The position numbers and the translations under genes were made by a program. The notes below the pieces were generated by a model. That model ran no database searches. It saw nothing but the letters and a program-made list of their open reading frames with translations, and was not told the origin of the DNA. From an uncultured Roseburia sp. (GTDB taxonomy: Bacteria; Bacillota; Clostridia; Lachnospirales; Lachnospiraceae), in assembly GCA_900756925.1 (NCBI GenBank), contig CAAELX010000037.1, forward strand, positions 61,305 through 125,304: a stretch of 64,000 nucleotides of DNA. Reading direction: 5' to 3'. This document shows, piece after piece, positions 25,309-35,140 of this stretch (the first letter of the stretch is position 1; every line of letters begins with the position of its first letter).

Positions 25309-25638
25309 CTTCCCGGAAGACAGGCAATCTGACTGCTTGCAGGCAGTATTGCCTGTCTTCCGGGAAGAATAGGGCGAATGCCCGTCAGCCGGGTGAAGCT
25401 CTGCTTCAGCCGGCTGTGCACTGCGGACTACCGGCGCACAACTCCCGGAAGACAGACAATCTGCCTGCTCGCAGGCAGTATTGGCTGTTTTCCGGGAGGA
25501 ATAGGGCGAATGCCCGTCAGCCGGGTGAAGCGGGGCTTCAGCCGGCTGTGCACTGCGGAGTACCGGCGCACAACTCCCGGTCGGAAGACAGACAATCTGC
25601 CTGCTCGCAGGCAGTATTGACTGTTTTCTGACCAATTC
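25309..25638. repeat. Tandem array of GC-rich palindromic repeats (three A units, two B units)
   Basis: The 465-base gap 25217-25681 carries the pattern A-B-A-B-A with a period of 132, then 136 bases. Unit A (25309-25367, about 25442-25500, 25577-25630) is a hairpin with GGAAGACAG(A/G)CAAT on one side and its complement on the other; in A1 the 20-base arms are perfect. An inner CTGCCTGC/GCAGGCAG stem is perfect in A2 and A3. Unit B holds the mini-hairpin GGGC-GAAT-GCCC and AGCCGG...GAAGC/GCTTC...CCGGCT. The two B units are nearly identical. Arm changes in A2 and A3 largely keep pairing. This looks like a REP/BIME-type intergenic element. Reading frames through it are spurious. Confidence 0.85.
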
Positions 25639-25681
25639 CGCGTATTACCAGCGCATAAAACTCAACACACGGAGGATCAAA

Positions 25682-27973
25682 ATGAAATTATATGACAGTG
25701 GTGTCTTCCTCGTAAACGGAACAGAAATCGTATCCGACGAGGCAGCAGTACAGCAGAAAACAGGCAGAGCCGTTTCACAAAAAGAAGCAGCTAAACAGAC
25801 GATTGCCTATGGAATTTTGAACAAACACAACACTTCCGGAAACATGGAAAAGCTTCAGGTGAGATTCGATAAATTAACATCTCATGATATTACATTTGTG
25901 GGGATTATCCAGACTGCGAGAGCATCCGGACTCGAGAAATTCCCAATGCCATATGTATTGACAAACTGCCACAACAGCCTGTGTGCAGTAGGCGGAACGA
26001 TCAATGAAGATGACCACATGTTTGGTCTGACCTGTGCCAAGAAATACGGCGGAGTTTATGTACCACCGCATCAGGCCGTCATCCACCAGTTCGCAAGGGA
26101 GATGCTCGCAGAGGGCGGTGCCATGATCTTAGGATCTGATTCCCATACCCGTTATGGTGCGCTTGGAACCATGGCAGTCGGAGAGGGCGGACCGGAGCTT
26201 GTAAAGCAGCTGTTGAATAAAACCTATGATATTGATATGCCTGGCGTCGTTGGTGTTTACCTGACCGGAACACTGCAGAAGGGAGTCGGTCCTCAGGATG
26301 TGGCACTTGCCATCATCGGCGAAGTGTTCGACAAAGGCTATGTGAAGAATAAAGTCATGGAATTCGTAGGACCGGGCGTGTCTAACTTAAGTGTGGATTT
26401 CCGTATCGGCGTCGATGTCATGACAACAGAGACCACCTGTCTGTCTTCCATCTGGAGAACGGATTCCAAAGTACAGGATTTCTATGCTATTCACGGAAGA
26501 CCACAGGCATATAAGGAATTAAATCCAGGAGAGGTTGCTTACTATGACGGAATGATCGAGATTGATTTAAGCACGATCAAACCGATGATCGCGATGCCGT
26601 TCCATCCGAGCAACACTTATACCATCGAGGAGCTGAATGCCAACCTGATGGATATCTTAGATGACTGTGAGAAGCGTGCAAAGGTAAGCTTTGACGGAGC
26701 CGTGAAGCTTGACTTAAAGAGTAAGGTCAGAAATGGCAGACTTTATGTAGATCAGGGAATCATCGCAGGCTGTGCAGGCGGTGGATTTGAAAATATCTGC
26801 GATGCAGCGGATATCTTAAAGGGCACGAGCATCGGACCGGACGAGTTTACGCTGAGCGTTTACCCAGCAAGTACCCCAATTTATATGGAATTAGTGAAAA
26901 ATGGGGCAGTGGCAGCACTGATGGAGACAGGGGCGATCGTAAAGACTGCTTTCTGTGGACCGTGCTTTGGTGCTGGCGATACCCCGGCAAATAATGCATT
27001 TTCTATCAGACATTCCACGAGAAACTTCCCGAATCGTGAAGGCTCCAAGGTACAAAAAGGACAGGTTGCTTCCGTTGCCCTTATGGATGCGAGATCCATC
27101 GCAGCCACAGCAGCGAATAAAGGTTATCTGACTGCTGCGACAGATATTGATGTCAACTACAGCAAACCGAAGTATTTCTTTGACAGCAAGATTTATGAGA
27201 ACCGTGTCTTTGACAGTAAGGGTGTGGCAGATCCGAGTGTTGAGATACAGTTCGGACCAAACATTAAGGACTGGCCGGCGATGAGTGCCCTTCCACAGCA
27301 CATGGTATTAAAAGTAGTATCCGAGATCCATGATCCGGTTACCACAACAGACGAACTGATCCCGTCTGGCGAGACTTCCTCCTTCCGTTCTAATCCGTTA
27401 GGACTTGCAGAATTTGCTCTTTCCAGAAAAGATCCGCTTTATGTCGGACGTGCGAAGGAGATCCAGAAGGCACAGAAAGCGATCGAGATCGCAGAATGTC
27501 CGGTGGAGGCAGTGCCGGAGCTTCAGGAAGTCATCAACACGATCAAGACGATGATCCCCGATTTCGGTGTGGATGCAAGAACGAAGAGGGGATTTGCCGG
27601 ATTCGGAAGCACGATCTATGCTGTGAAGCCGGGGGATGGTTCTGCGAGAGAGCAGGCTGCTTCCTGCCAGAAGGTATTAGGCGGCTGGGCGAACATCGCG
27701 AATGAATATGCGACTAAGCGTTACCGTTCCAATCTGATCAACTGGGGTATGCTTCCATTCATTATCCCGGAGGGAGATCTGCCATTCGAAAATCTGGATT
27801 ACCTATTCATTCCGAATATCCGGAAGGCGGTAGAGGAGAAGCAGTCCGATATTACAGCTTATGTTGTAAAAGATGGCGAATTGAAAGAGTTCACGTTGCA
27901 CATGGATCCGTTGACAGACGATGAGAGGGAGATTATTCTGAAGGGCTGTCTGATCAATTATTACAGAGGTTAA
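25682..27973 (+). CDS. Aconitase-superfamily hydratase (YbhJ-like)
   Basis: 763 residues, ATG with ACGGAGGATCAAA upstream. The aconitase fold is shown by [20 protein letters not shown] (about 150) and by three cysteine sites that could bind a 4Fe-4S cluster: TTCLSS (about 255), GCAGGGF (about 360) and [14 protein letters not shown] (about 423). The C-terminal swivel domain includes the late [10 protein letters not shown]. Overall it resembles the uncharacterised E. coli YbhJ group rather than classical citrate aconitase. The substrate is not known. It stands alone, between the repeat array and a terminator, so it is a single-gene unit. Confidence 0.82.
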   Translation: MKLYDSGVFLVNGTEIVSDEAAVQQKTGRAVSQKEAAKQTIAYGILNKHNTSGNMEKLQVRFDKLTSHDITFVGIIQTARASGLEKFPMPYVLTNCHNSLCAVGGTINEDDHMFGLTCAKKYGGVYVPPHQAVIHQFAREMLAEGGAMILGSDSHTRYGALGTMAVGEGGPELVKQLLNKTYDIDMPGVVGVYLTGTLQKGVGPQDVALAIIGEVFDKGYVKNKVMEFVGPGVSNLSVDFRIGVDVMTTETTCLSSIWRTDSKVQDFYAIHGRPQAYKELNPGEVAYYDGMIEIDLSTIKPMIAMPFHPSNTYTIEELNANLMDILDDCEKRAKVSFDGAVKLDLKSKVRNGRLYVDQGIIAGCAGGGFENICDAADILKGTSIGPDEFTLSVYPASTPIYMELVKNGAVAALMETGAIVKTAFCGPCFGAGDTPANNAFSIRHSTRNFPNREGSKVQKGQVASVALMDARSIAATAANKGYLTAATDIDVNYSKPKYFFDSKIYENRVFDSKGVADPSVEIQFGPNIKDWPAMSALPQHMVLKVVSEIHDPVTTTDELIPSGETSSFRSNPLGLAEFALSRKDPLYVGRAKEIQKAQKAIEIAECPVEAVPELQEVINTIKTMIPDFGVDARTKRGFAGFGSTIYAVKPGDGSAREQAASCQKVLGGWANIANEYATKRYRSNLINWGMLPFIIPEGDLPFENLDYLFIPNIRKAVEEKQSDITAYVVKDGELKEFTLHMDPLTDDEREIILKGCLINYYRG

Positions 27974-28000
27974 AACAGATAGAATTGTCAGTAAACAGAA

Positions 28001-28036
28001 AGAGGGAGTTGTCCGAAGAAGGACAGCTCCCTTTCG
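28001..28036 (+). terminator. Intrinsic terminator after hydratase gene
   Basis: AGAGGGAGTTGTCC pairs with GGACAGCTCCCTTT around GAAGAA. Confidence 0.87.
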
Positions 28037-28131
28037 CAATTCTAAAGTTTTTCTATAATTTTTCCCATTTGCTTTCCAAAGACATTTTTTTGGGGTAAAA
28101 TAAGAGGAAAGAAATAGGGAAAAAGGAGAGA

Positions 28132-29490
28132 ATGGCATTGGAAGAAAACAGACAGAACGAGACCCCAAAAGAACCGGAAACAGTGAAAAAAGAGGACTAT
28201 CATTTCAAACGAATTACGATAGTAGCGCTTGCGATTTTTATTACATTTTGCTGCTGTACCCTGTTCTTTTTTACGATATACCGTTACAACGGATTTGCAG
28301 ATTTCTGGAAGAAGCTGATCCAGAGCATCCAGCCGATCATTATCGGACTGGTGATCGGATATCTGCTGAACCCGCTTATGCATGTGATCGAGCGCAAAGT
28401 TTTAAAGCTCCTCGACCAGGAGAGAGTGAAAGCCAGGATCAAGATGAGCGACAGGCGGAAGAAGAAGGTGGCGAGAGGACTTGGAATCGCGGGAGCACTG
28501 CTGTTCCTTGTGGCAATCGTGGTACTTTTAATTGCGGCAATTGTACCGTCGGTCATTCAGAGTATCCAGGGGATTGTCACGACACTGCCGTCGGAGGTGC
28601 GGTCCCTGATCGACTGGATTAATGAATTTGCAAAAGGTGACGGCCAGGTTGCAGCAATCGCGGAGAAAGCAATCACGCAGGCGAGCAATTTCTTTGAGAA
28701 CTGGGTACAGAATACATTCCTGCCGCAGGCAGAGATTTATATTACATCGATCACAAGCGGCGTGATCACAGGTGTGAAGTTCGTGATAAATGTGTTAGTC
28801 GGACTCATTATTTCAGTGTATGTCATGGCAAGCCAGGAGGTGTTCGCAGGACAGGCGAAGAAGATTATCTATGCAATGTTTAAACCGGTGCGTGCGAATG
28901 TGATTTTACAGACAGTGCGCAAAAGCAATGAGATTTTCGGAGGATTTATCAGTGGCAAGCTCTTAGATTCTGCGATCATCGGTGTGATCGCCTATGTGGT
29001 ACTCGTTATAATGAAGATGCCGGATGCAATCTTAGTAGCCGTAATCGTTGGCGTGACGAATATTATTCCGTTCTTCGGACCTTTTATTGGTGCAATCCCA
29101 TCGTTTCTGATTATTGTATTGCAGAATCCGATCCAGGGCATTTACTTCCTGATTTTTGTCGTGATTTTGCAGCAGATTGACGGAAATATTATCGGACCGA
29201 AGATTCTCGGTGACTCGACTGGTTTAAGTTCTTTCTGGGTAGTGTTTGCGATCCTGATGTTCGGTGGATTATGGGGCTTCCCGGGAATGCTTCTCGGAGT
29301 GCCGATTATGGCGGTTATTTACTATGTGGTCGACCGGATTGTGCAGTATTGCCTGAGAAGAAGAGGCATCCCGGTGGAGGAGGTCGATTACAATAAGTTA
29401 GACGAGATCGACAGGGATACCAACAAGCCTGTATACAGGAAGGAAGATGGCGAAAGAAAGAAAAAACAGGAGAAAAAGCAGGCGGGATAA
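28132..29490 (+). CDS. AI-2E-family membrane permease (PerM/YtvI type)
   Basis: 452 residues with about eight membrane helices. Two lie early (about 25-48 and 62-82) and one at about 122-145. A cluster in the second half (about 210-390) contains the family signature NIIPFFGPFIGAIPS and LQQIDGNIIGPKILGDSTGLSSFW. The N-terminus is charged and the C-terminus ends in Lys-rich KKKQEKKQAG. Despite its name, the family is mostly uncharacterised; proposed substrates include small signals and sodium/proton exchange. The start has AAAAAGGAGAG. The downstream gene has its own promoter at 29494, so this is probably a single-gene unit. Confidence 0.88.
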   Translation: MALEENRQNETPKEPETVKKEDYHFKRITIVALAIFITFCCCTLFFFTIYRYNGFADFWKKLIQSIQPIIIGLVIGYLLNPLMHVIERKVLKLLDQERVKARIKMSDRRKKKVARGLGIAGALLFLVAIVVLLIAAIVPSVIQSIQGIVTTLPSEVRSLIDWINEFAKGDGQVAAIAEKAITQASNFFENWVQNTFLPQAEIYITSITSGVITGVKFVINVLVGLIISVYVMASQEVFAGQAKKIIYAMFKPVRANVILQTVRKSNEIFGGFISGKLLDSAIIGVIAYVVLVIMKMPDAILVAVIVGVTNIIPFFGPFIGAIPSFLIIVLQNPIQGIYFLIFVVILQQIDGNIIGPKILGDSTGLSSFWVVFAILMFGGLWGFPGMLLGVPIMAVIYYVVDRIVQYCLRRRGIPVEEVDYNKLDEIDRDTNKPVYRKEDGERKKKQEKKQAG

Positions 29491-29493
29491 ATT

Positions 29494-29522
29494 TTGACAT
29501 CTATATGCGCCTATGATAAACT
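29494..29522 (+). promoter_or_regulatory. Promoter of TPR/AAA gene
   Basis: TTGACA (29494-29499), 17-base spacer, TAAACT (29517-29522), directly after the permease stop. Confidence 0.7.
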
Positions 29523-29581
29523 TAAGGATAATAACAGTAAGACAAAAGTAATGGAAAATTTGCACGTTTGAGGTGGCAGAG

Positions 29582-32263
29582 TTGGATAAATATGAATACA
29601 AATTGAAAGTGGATCAGATGAAGTCCTTGGCAGCGGAGGGGAAGTATGAGGAGGCTGTTGAAATCGTCGATTCCATTAACTGGCGCAAGATAAAGAACAT
29701 CAATGCCCTGGTGAAAGCAGGGGAGATTTATGAGCAGGTCGGACGGTACGATGACAGCAGGGAGGTTCTTCTCACTGCATATGACAGGTCGCCGATCGGA
29801 AGAATGATCATTTACCGGCTGGCAGAGGTTGCAATTAAGACGGGTAATTACGAGGAAGCGAAGGATTACTATGAGGAATTCGTGGAGATCGCGCCGCATG
29901 ACAATTTGAAGTATGTGTTAAAGTATAAGATCAACAAGGCGCAGGGCGCAGATTACAATGTCCTGATCGGAATTTTAGAGGAGTTAAAAGACCGCGAGTA
30001 TTCGGAGGAATGGTCTTACGAGCTGGCCTCTTTATACCACAAAGCAGGGATGGCTGAAAAGTGCGTGGAAGCGTGCGATGAGCTGATCCTCTGGTTTGGA
30101 GACGGACCTTATGTGGAGAAAGCAATGGAGCTTAAGATGCTCTATGAACCGCTCACAGAACAGCAGGAGAAGAAGTACCGCCTGTTTAAGCAGAACCAGA
30201 AGGGTGTTGTGGAAGTGAGACCGGAGGACGATCTTGAGTCTGGCGAGATTATCGCAGAGCCGGTGGAGATCCCGAAAGTGAAGATGTCACCGGATCGGTT
30301 TAATACCTTAAATCTGCAGGAGCAGCTCCGCGAGAGCATGCGGGAGATCATGCAGGCCACTGAGAAGGAAAAAGTAGACGATACCATGAACAACATCAAG
30401 AAGCTGGTGGAGGATGTGCCGTATCTGACACTTCCGGAGGAGATGAAGGAAGAGCCGGAAGCTGCAGTGCCGGAGGTACAGATGCCGGTGGAAGAGGCTT
30501 CACAGGAGACCGGAGCAGACGAAGCGAGGTCAGAAAAAGCTGAGGGAAACGATTCACAGAAGGAATCAGACGCCCCTGGTGTTGATACAGAAGGGCAAAT
30601 TACATATGTAGATGTAGATAATGATAAAGACGAGGCGAACGATACAGAGGATGAAAAGCAGGCGGCAGTTGACGTGGATAAGTTAGATCCGGAAGCAGAA
30701 AATCAGCCGGAAGTACCCGCTGACAATTCAGAGGTGACAGCTTTGGCCGAGTCGCAGACAGACGTGGAAGCAGCCGGTCAGGAAGCTTCGGAAGTAGTTC
30801 TGGCAGAGAAACCGTTTGACACCCAGATGAGTATCGAGGAGATCTTAGCACAGTGGGAGAAGACGAGACAGGCAGCGGAGAGCGCAATCCAGGAAGTGGA
30901 GGATAAGAAGCTTCAATCTGCCAAGGAGAAAGCCTTACAAGAGGCAGGTGATCTGATGGATCAGCTTGCGGCCGTTATCGCAAAGCTCGAGGAAGAGGCA
31001 GAACCGGAAGAACTTCCACAGACCGAACAGGCAGAGGCACCTGGACAGGAAGATGAAGCAGTGCGCATGGTAACCAATATGAACCAGCTTCTTCAGAAGG
31101 AGATTGACCGCTTAAGTGACGAGACTGCCCAGCTCGATCAGAAGATTGTGGATGCTGACCAGACAGCGGAGGCTGGTGTGGATACAGATCCTGCACAGGA
31201 AGAAGCAGAGACCGGCACGGACGCAGCAGAGCATGACGCACAGGACGCGGTTGCAGAGGGAATCCGTGAACTGTTAGGAAAAGAGGAAGCGTTTGAAGCC
31301 GAGCCGGAGTACACCGATGTGACACCGGAGAAGGTTGAGACATTCTCCGAGAAGCAGGAAGAAGAGGAAGCCGAGAAGGAAGCGGATGCGTTAGAGACCG
31401 CCCTTTTGGCAGAGACTGTCCGCCAGATGACGAAGGATGACGATGAGGAGGTTCTTCCTCAGATTGCAGACCCAGAGACATTTGAGCTGCCGAATACAAT
31501 CAGTAAGCTTACAAAAGAGCAGCGTGAGATCTTTACCTATTTCGTACCGATTGATGGTATGGAGAAGCAGATCTGTCAGGCACTGACAGGTGCCATGTTA
31601 CATCTTACGAATGGAAAGAATGCTTCTACCGGAAATATGATTATCCAGGGTGGCTCCGGAAGTGGAAAGACCGTGCTTGCAACGAATATTGTGAAGGTAT
31701 TGCAGAATGAGACAGGAAAGCCTGCCGGTAAGATCGGCAAGGTGGAGGCATCTGCGCTGAATCAGAAGGATGCCGGCGAACTTTTGAAGAAGGTGGCAGG
31801 AGGCTGCCTGATTATCGAGAAAGCAGGGGAGCTGTCAAAAGAGACAACGGTGAAGCTTGCTGCACTGTTAGAGCAGGATACAAGCGGACTTCTGGTCATT
31901 ATCGAGGATACGAAGAGAGGAATCCAGAAAGTATTAGGAAGAAGCGAAAGTTTTGCAGCGAAGTTCTCTGAGAAGATCAGTATTCCGATTTTTACAAGCG
32001 ATGAACTCGTTACGTTTGCAAAATCATACGCAAATGAACTTGGCTATACAATAGATGATATGGGAATCTTAGCGCTCTATAATAGCATCAGCAATATTGA
32101 GCATGCGGATCGTGCCACAACGCTTGCGGAGGTAAAAGAGGTTGTGGACAGAGCTGTTACGCATTCAGAGAAGGGTGGATTGAAGAAAGCGTTCAGCATT
32201 CTTACGTCAAGACGCTATGATGATCAGGATTATATCATCTTAAGGGAGAAAGATTTTGAATAA
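29582..32263 (+). CDS. Large protein: N-terminal TPR, acidic disordered middle, C-terminal AAA-like ATPase
   Basis: About 893 residues. I favour the TTG at 29582 because GAGGTG (29570-29575) is a good ribosome site with a 6-base spacer; a GTG at 29573 overlaps that site. Residues 1-200 are tetratricopeptide-like helices (EEAVEIVDSI, GNYEEAKDYYEEFVEI). Residues about 225-640 are very acidic, Glu/Ala/Pro-rich and low in complexity, with TQMSIEEILAQWEKT inside. From about 645 an ATPase domain has Walker A GGSGSGKTVLATNIV and a Walker-B-like GGCLIIEKAGEL, followed by helices. The Walker B lacks the usual DE pair (IEKA). The general shape recalls CbxX/CfxQ-like AAA proteins. Function unknown; glgB follows in the same direction. 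Confidence 0.75.
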   Translation: MDKYEYKLKVDQMKSLAAEGKYEEAVEIVDSINWRKIKNINALVKAGEIYEQVGRYDDSREVLLTAYDRSPIGRMIIYRLAEVAIKTGNYEEAKDYYEEFVEIAPHDNLKYVLKYKINKAQGADYNVLIGILEELKDREYSEEWSYELASLYHKAGMAEKCVEACDELILWFGDGPYVEKAMELKMLYEPLTEQQEKKYRLFKQNQKGVVEVRPEDDLESGEIIAEPVEIPKVKMSPDRFNTLNLQEQLRESMREIMQATEKEKVDDTMNNIKKLVEDVPYLTLPEEMKEEPEAAVPEVQMPVEEASQETGADEARSEKAEGNDSQKESDAPGVDTEGQITYVDVDNDKDEANDTEDEKQAAVDVDKLDPEAENQPEVPADNSEVTALAESQTDVEAAGQEASEVVLAEKPFDTQMSIEEILAQWEKTRQAAESAIQEVEDKKLQSAKEKALQEAGDLMDQLAAVIAKLEEEAEPEELPQTEQAEAPGQEDEAVRMVTNMNQLLQKEIDRLSDETAQLDQKIVDADQTAEAGVDTDPAQEEAETGTDAAEHDAQDAVAEGIRELLGKEEAFEAEPEYTDVTPEKVETFSEKQEEEEAEKEADALETALLAETVRQMTKDDDEEVLPQIADPETFELPNTISKLTKEQREIFTYFVPIDGMEKQICQALTGAMLHLTNGKNASTGNMIIQGGSGSGKTVLATNIVKVLQNETGKPAGKIGKVEASALNQKDAGELLKKVAGGCLIIEKAGELSKETTVKLAALLEQDTSGLLVIIEDTKRGIQKVLGRSESFAAKFSEKISIPIFTSDELVTFAKSYANELGYTIDDMGILALYNSISNIEHADRATTLAEVKEVVDRAVTHSEKGGLKKAFSILTSRRYDDQDYIILREKDFE

Positions 32264-32270
32264 TATTCGA

Positions 32271-32299
32271 ACAGAATGTGCGGGAAGCGTACATTCTGT
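32271..32299 (+). other. Short hairpin between TPR/AAA gene and glgB
   Basis: ACAGAATGT and ACATTCTGT, 9-bp perfect arms with an 11-base loop. It is followed by TATGG rather than a T tract, so it is a poor terminator; it may stabilise or process the joint transcript. Confidence 0.4.
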
Positions 32300-32334
32300 T
32301 ATGGAATAGAAAGAAGAAAAGGGGTATAGGGTAT

Positions 32335-34233
32335 ATGGCTAATTTTACGGAACTGGACCGTTATCTGTTCGGACAGGCAACGCACTATGAGATTTACCGC
32401 AAGCTTGGTGCACATTTCACAGAGGAAAAAGGAGTAAAGGGAGTATGCTTCGATCTATGGGCACCGAATGCACGCCGTGTTTTCGTGATCGGAACCTTTA
32501 ATGGCTGGGATGAAGGCGCACATGAGATGAAACGCTTAGAGCCGGAGACAATGGGAATTTATGAGCTGTTCATTCCGGGACTTAAGGAAGGGGATCTGTA
32601 TAAATATTTGATTGAGACCAATGACGGCAGACGTCTGTATAAGGCAGATCCATATGCAAATTACGCGGAGCTCCGCCCGGGAACGGCATCTGCAGTGGCA
32701 GATATCGACCATTTCAAATGGACAGACAGTAAATGGATGACAGCGCGTGCAGCTGAGGAAGATGTCTATGCGCAGCCGATGGCAATCTATGAGGTACATC
32801 CGGGTTCCTGGAAACGGCATCCGGGACGGGAAGATGACGGCTTTTACAGCTACAGGGAGCTGGCGGACTCATTGATCCCGTATGTGAAAGAGATGGGATA
32901 TACGCACATTGAACTGATGGGAATTTCCGAGTATCCGTTCGATGGCTCCTGGGGCTATCAGGTAACCGGTTATTACGCACCGACTTCCCGATATGGAAAG
33001 CCTGCCGATTTTGCTTATTTTATCAATGAGTGTCATAAACATAAAATTGGTGTCCTGTTAGACTGGGTACCGGCACATTTCCCGAAGGATGCACACGGAC
33101 TGGCAGAGTTCGATGGAACATGCCTTTATGAGTATGCAGACCCAAGAAAAGGGGAACATCCGGACTGGGGAACCAAGATTTTTGATTACGAGAAGAATGA
33201 GGTCAAAAACTTCCTGATCGGAAGCGCCTTAATGTGGATCGAGCACTATCACATTGACGGACTGCGTGTGGACGCAGTGGCATCCATGCTGTACCTGGAT
33301 TATGGAAAAGAAGAAGGGCAGTGGGTGCGCAATAAGTACGGTGACAATAAGAACCTGGAAGCGATTGAATTTTTCAAGCATATTAACACGCTGATCCTCG
33401 GAAGAAATCCGGGAGCCGTGATGATCGCAGAGGAATCCACGGCATGGCCGATGGTAACAGGACCTGTAGAGAAAGGTGGTCTGAACTTCAGCTATAAGTG
33501 GAATATGGGATGGATGCATGACTTCTTAGACTATATGAAGTTAGACCCGTATTTCAGAAAGAATAATCATCATAAGATGACGTTCGCCATGAGTTATAAT
33601 GAGAGCGAGAAGTATATCCTGGTGTTATCCCATGATGAGGTCGTGCATCTGAAATGCTCGATGATCAACAAGATGCCGGGGCTCGGAAGAGATAAGTTCC
33701 AGAATCTGATGGTCGGATATGCCTTTATGATGGGTCATCCGGGCAAGAAGCTTCTTTTTATGGGACAGGACTTTGCACAGCTTCAGGAGTGGAGCGAGGC
33801 GAGGGAACTCGACTGGTATTTGCTTGAGAATCCGGATCATCTTCAGATGCAGAGCTGGGTGAAGGCATTACTTCATCTGTATCAGAAGAATCCATGTCTC
33901 TATGAATTAGACAGCAGTTGGAGCGGATTTGAATGGATCAATGCAGATGATGCAGATCGCAGTATTTACAGTTTTATCAGAAAGAGCAAGAACGGAAAGA
34001 ACAATCTGTTGTTTGTATGCAACTTCACACCGGTAGACCGCCCGGATTACCGTGTTGGCGTACCGAGGAGAAAGACATACAAGCTTGTCTTAGACAGCGA
34101 TGCAAAAGAGTTTGGAGGAGAAGGCACCGAGAAGCCTGCTTCTTATAAGGCAGTGAAGTCAGAATGTGACGGTAGGAATTATTCGTTTGCATATCCGTTA
34201 TCCGGATACGGAGTGGCTGTGTTTAAGTTTTAA
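32335..34233 (+). CDS. glgB: 1,4-alpha-glucan branching enzyme
   Basis: 632 residues from the ATG at 32335 (AAAAGGGGTATAGGG upstream). The N-terminal CBM48 domain (about 20-120) has VKGVCFDLWAPNARRVFVIG. The GH13 barrel follows with ELMGISEYPFDGSWGYQVTGYY, nucleophile Asp in DGLRVDAVASML, acid/base Glu in MIAEESTAW and the transition-state pair LSHDEVVH. The C-terminal beta domain closes with SGYGVAVFKF. The enzyme makes alpha-1,6 branches in glycogen. No other glycogen gene is adjacent in the window. A strong terminator follows. Confidence 0.95.
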   Translation: MANFTELDRYLFGQATHYEIYRKLGAHFTEEKGVKGVCFDLWAPNARRVFVIGTFNGWDEGAHEMKRLEPETMGIYELFIPGLKEGDLYKYLIETNDGRRLYKADPYANYAELRPGTASAVADIDHFKWTDSKWMTARAAEEDVYAQPMAIYEVHPGSWKRHPGREDDGFYSYRELADSLIPYVKEMGYTHIELMGISEYPFDGSWGYQVTGYYAPTSRYGKPADFAYFINECHKHKIGVLLDWVPAHFPKDAHGLAEFDGTCLYEYADPRKGEHPDWGTKIFDYEKNEVKNFLIGSALMWIEHYHIDGLRVDAVASMLYLDYGKEEGQWVRNKYGDNKNLEAIEFFKHINTLILGRNPGAVMIAEESTAWPMVTGPVEKGGLNFSYKWNMGWMHDFLDYMKLDPYFRKNNHHKMTFAMSYNESEKYILVLSHDEVVHLKCSMINKMPGLGRDKFQNLMVGYAFMMGHPGKKLLFMGQDFAQLQEWSEARELDWYLLENPDHLQMQSWVKALLHLYQKNPCLYELDSSWSGFEWINADDADRSIYSFIRKSKNGKNNLLFVCNFTPVDRPDYRVGVPRRKTYKLVLDSDAKEFGGEGTEKPASYKAVKSECDGRNYSFAYPLSGYGVAVFKF

Positions 34234-34284
34234 TCCGGCATAATAGAAAGTTTTGTTGATAAGTGAGGAATATTTGTTTGTAAG

Positions 34285-34326
34285 AACTGCAGAATACGCG
34301 GAAAACCGGTATTCTGCAGTTTTTTG
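34285..34326. terminator. Bidirectional terminator between glgB and the amidase gene
   Basis: AACTGCAGAATAC pairs perfectly with GTATTCTGCAGTT around an 11-base loop, with T residues on the plus strand. The genes on both sides converge on it. Confidence 0.88.
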
Positions 34327-34348
34327 CTTTTCAGAGACACAAAGCTCT

Positions 34349-35077
34349 TTAGTTTTCTGTGGAAAAAAGGAGCTCTTTTGTGGAAGCCTGTGGATATTCG
34401 GCGTCCAGATAAGCCCGGATACCGGAATAGATAGCGGAGACGACCAGATCCTGATAGTCCGGGTCGCACAGAAGGTCTGCCTCGGTCGGATTGCTTAAGA
34501 AGCCGCATTCTACAATCACGGTCGGGGAAGAGGTTTTCTTTAACAGGTAGTAGCTGTCGTTGGCTTTTGCCTGCCTGCGGTTCGCCGGGGCTAGCTGCCG
34601 GATCAGTTCTGCCTGGATACATTCTGCCAGCTCTTTTCCTTTCTGGGATTGGGTGTAGTAGAAGACCTGTGCACCGCTGATCTCGGAGGAAGGATAGCTG
34701 TTCTGGTGGATGCTGACGGTAAAGAGTGGGGTGGCATCCTCGATGATCCGGCAGCGCTTCTGCATATCGTCCACCTTTTTGTTCGTGGCGGATTCCGCAT
34801 ACAGTCCGTCATCGGTGGAGCGAGTCATGACAGCGGGAATCTGGTTGTCGGTGAGTGTGGTATAAAGTTTCTGTGCAATTTCCAGGTTGATCTCTTTTTC
34901 CAGGACATTGTTGATCCCAATTTTTCCGGGATCATCCCCGCCATGCCCGGCATCTATGACAATACAGGCAGAGGCAGCCTGTTCAGGACCAAACACAAGA
35001 ACTACCCCTTTTTTGGCAAAGAGGACGGCGGCGAGAAGAAGAAAAAGTCCCATGCCAAGTTCAGCTTTTTTCTTCAT
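34349..35077 (-). CDS. cwlD: N-acetylmuramoyl-L-alanine amidase, CwlD-like
   Basis: 242 residues. The N-terminal signal anchor (about 8-30) is followed by an Amidase_3 zinc domain: VIDAGHGGDDPG (first His), the conserved Glu of LEKEINLEIA, SIHQNSY (second His) and VECGFLSNPTEADLL (catalytic Glu). Length and motifs match B. subtilis CwlD, the sporulation amidase needed for muramic-delta-lactam in spore cortex, though other short cell-wall amidases look alike. The ribosome site AGGA lies inside the 3' arm of the terminator that follows the upstream GH18 gene, so expression may depend on read-through or on hairpin opening. The symbol is by similarity. Confidence 0.72.
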   Translation of the reverse strand: MKKKAELGMGLFLLLAAVLFAKKGVVLVFGPEQAASACIVIDAGHGGDDPGKIGINNVLEKEINLEIAQKLYTTLTDNQIPAVMTRSTDDGLYAESATNKKVDDMQKRCRIIEDATPLFTVSIHQNSYPSSEISGAQVFYYTQSQKGKELAECIQAELIRQLAPANRRQAKANDSYYLLKKTSSPTVIVECGFLSNPTEADLLCDPDYQDLVVSAIYSGIRAYLDAEYPQASTKELLFSTEN

Positions 35078-35127
35078 AAAAAAATCCTGTAATCCGTTTT
35101 TACACTATATGAACGGATCACAGGATT
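35078..35127 (-). terminator. Terminator-like hairpin between GH18 gene and cwlD-like gene
   Basis: On the minus strand a 17-bp stem (35111-35127 with 35081-35097, one wobble) is followed by six T residues and then directly by the ATG of the amidase gene. The AGGA ribosome site (35084-35087) is in the closing arm. Confidence 0.75.
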
Positions 35128-35140
35128 TATGAGTCTTGTA

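Noticed and set aside
25279-25635. Long minus-strand and plus-strand reading frames through the repeat array
   Set aside because: They follow the 132-base palindromic repeat, have no ribosome site and encode only repeat-derived low-complexity sequence.
25309-25638. CRISPR-like array
   Set aside because: Units are over 130 bases, the 'spacers' are themselves conserved repeats, and no cas gene is present.
28132-29490. Autoinducer-2 exporter
   Set aside because: The family name is historical; sequence gives no evidence of AI-2 transport here.
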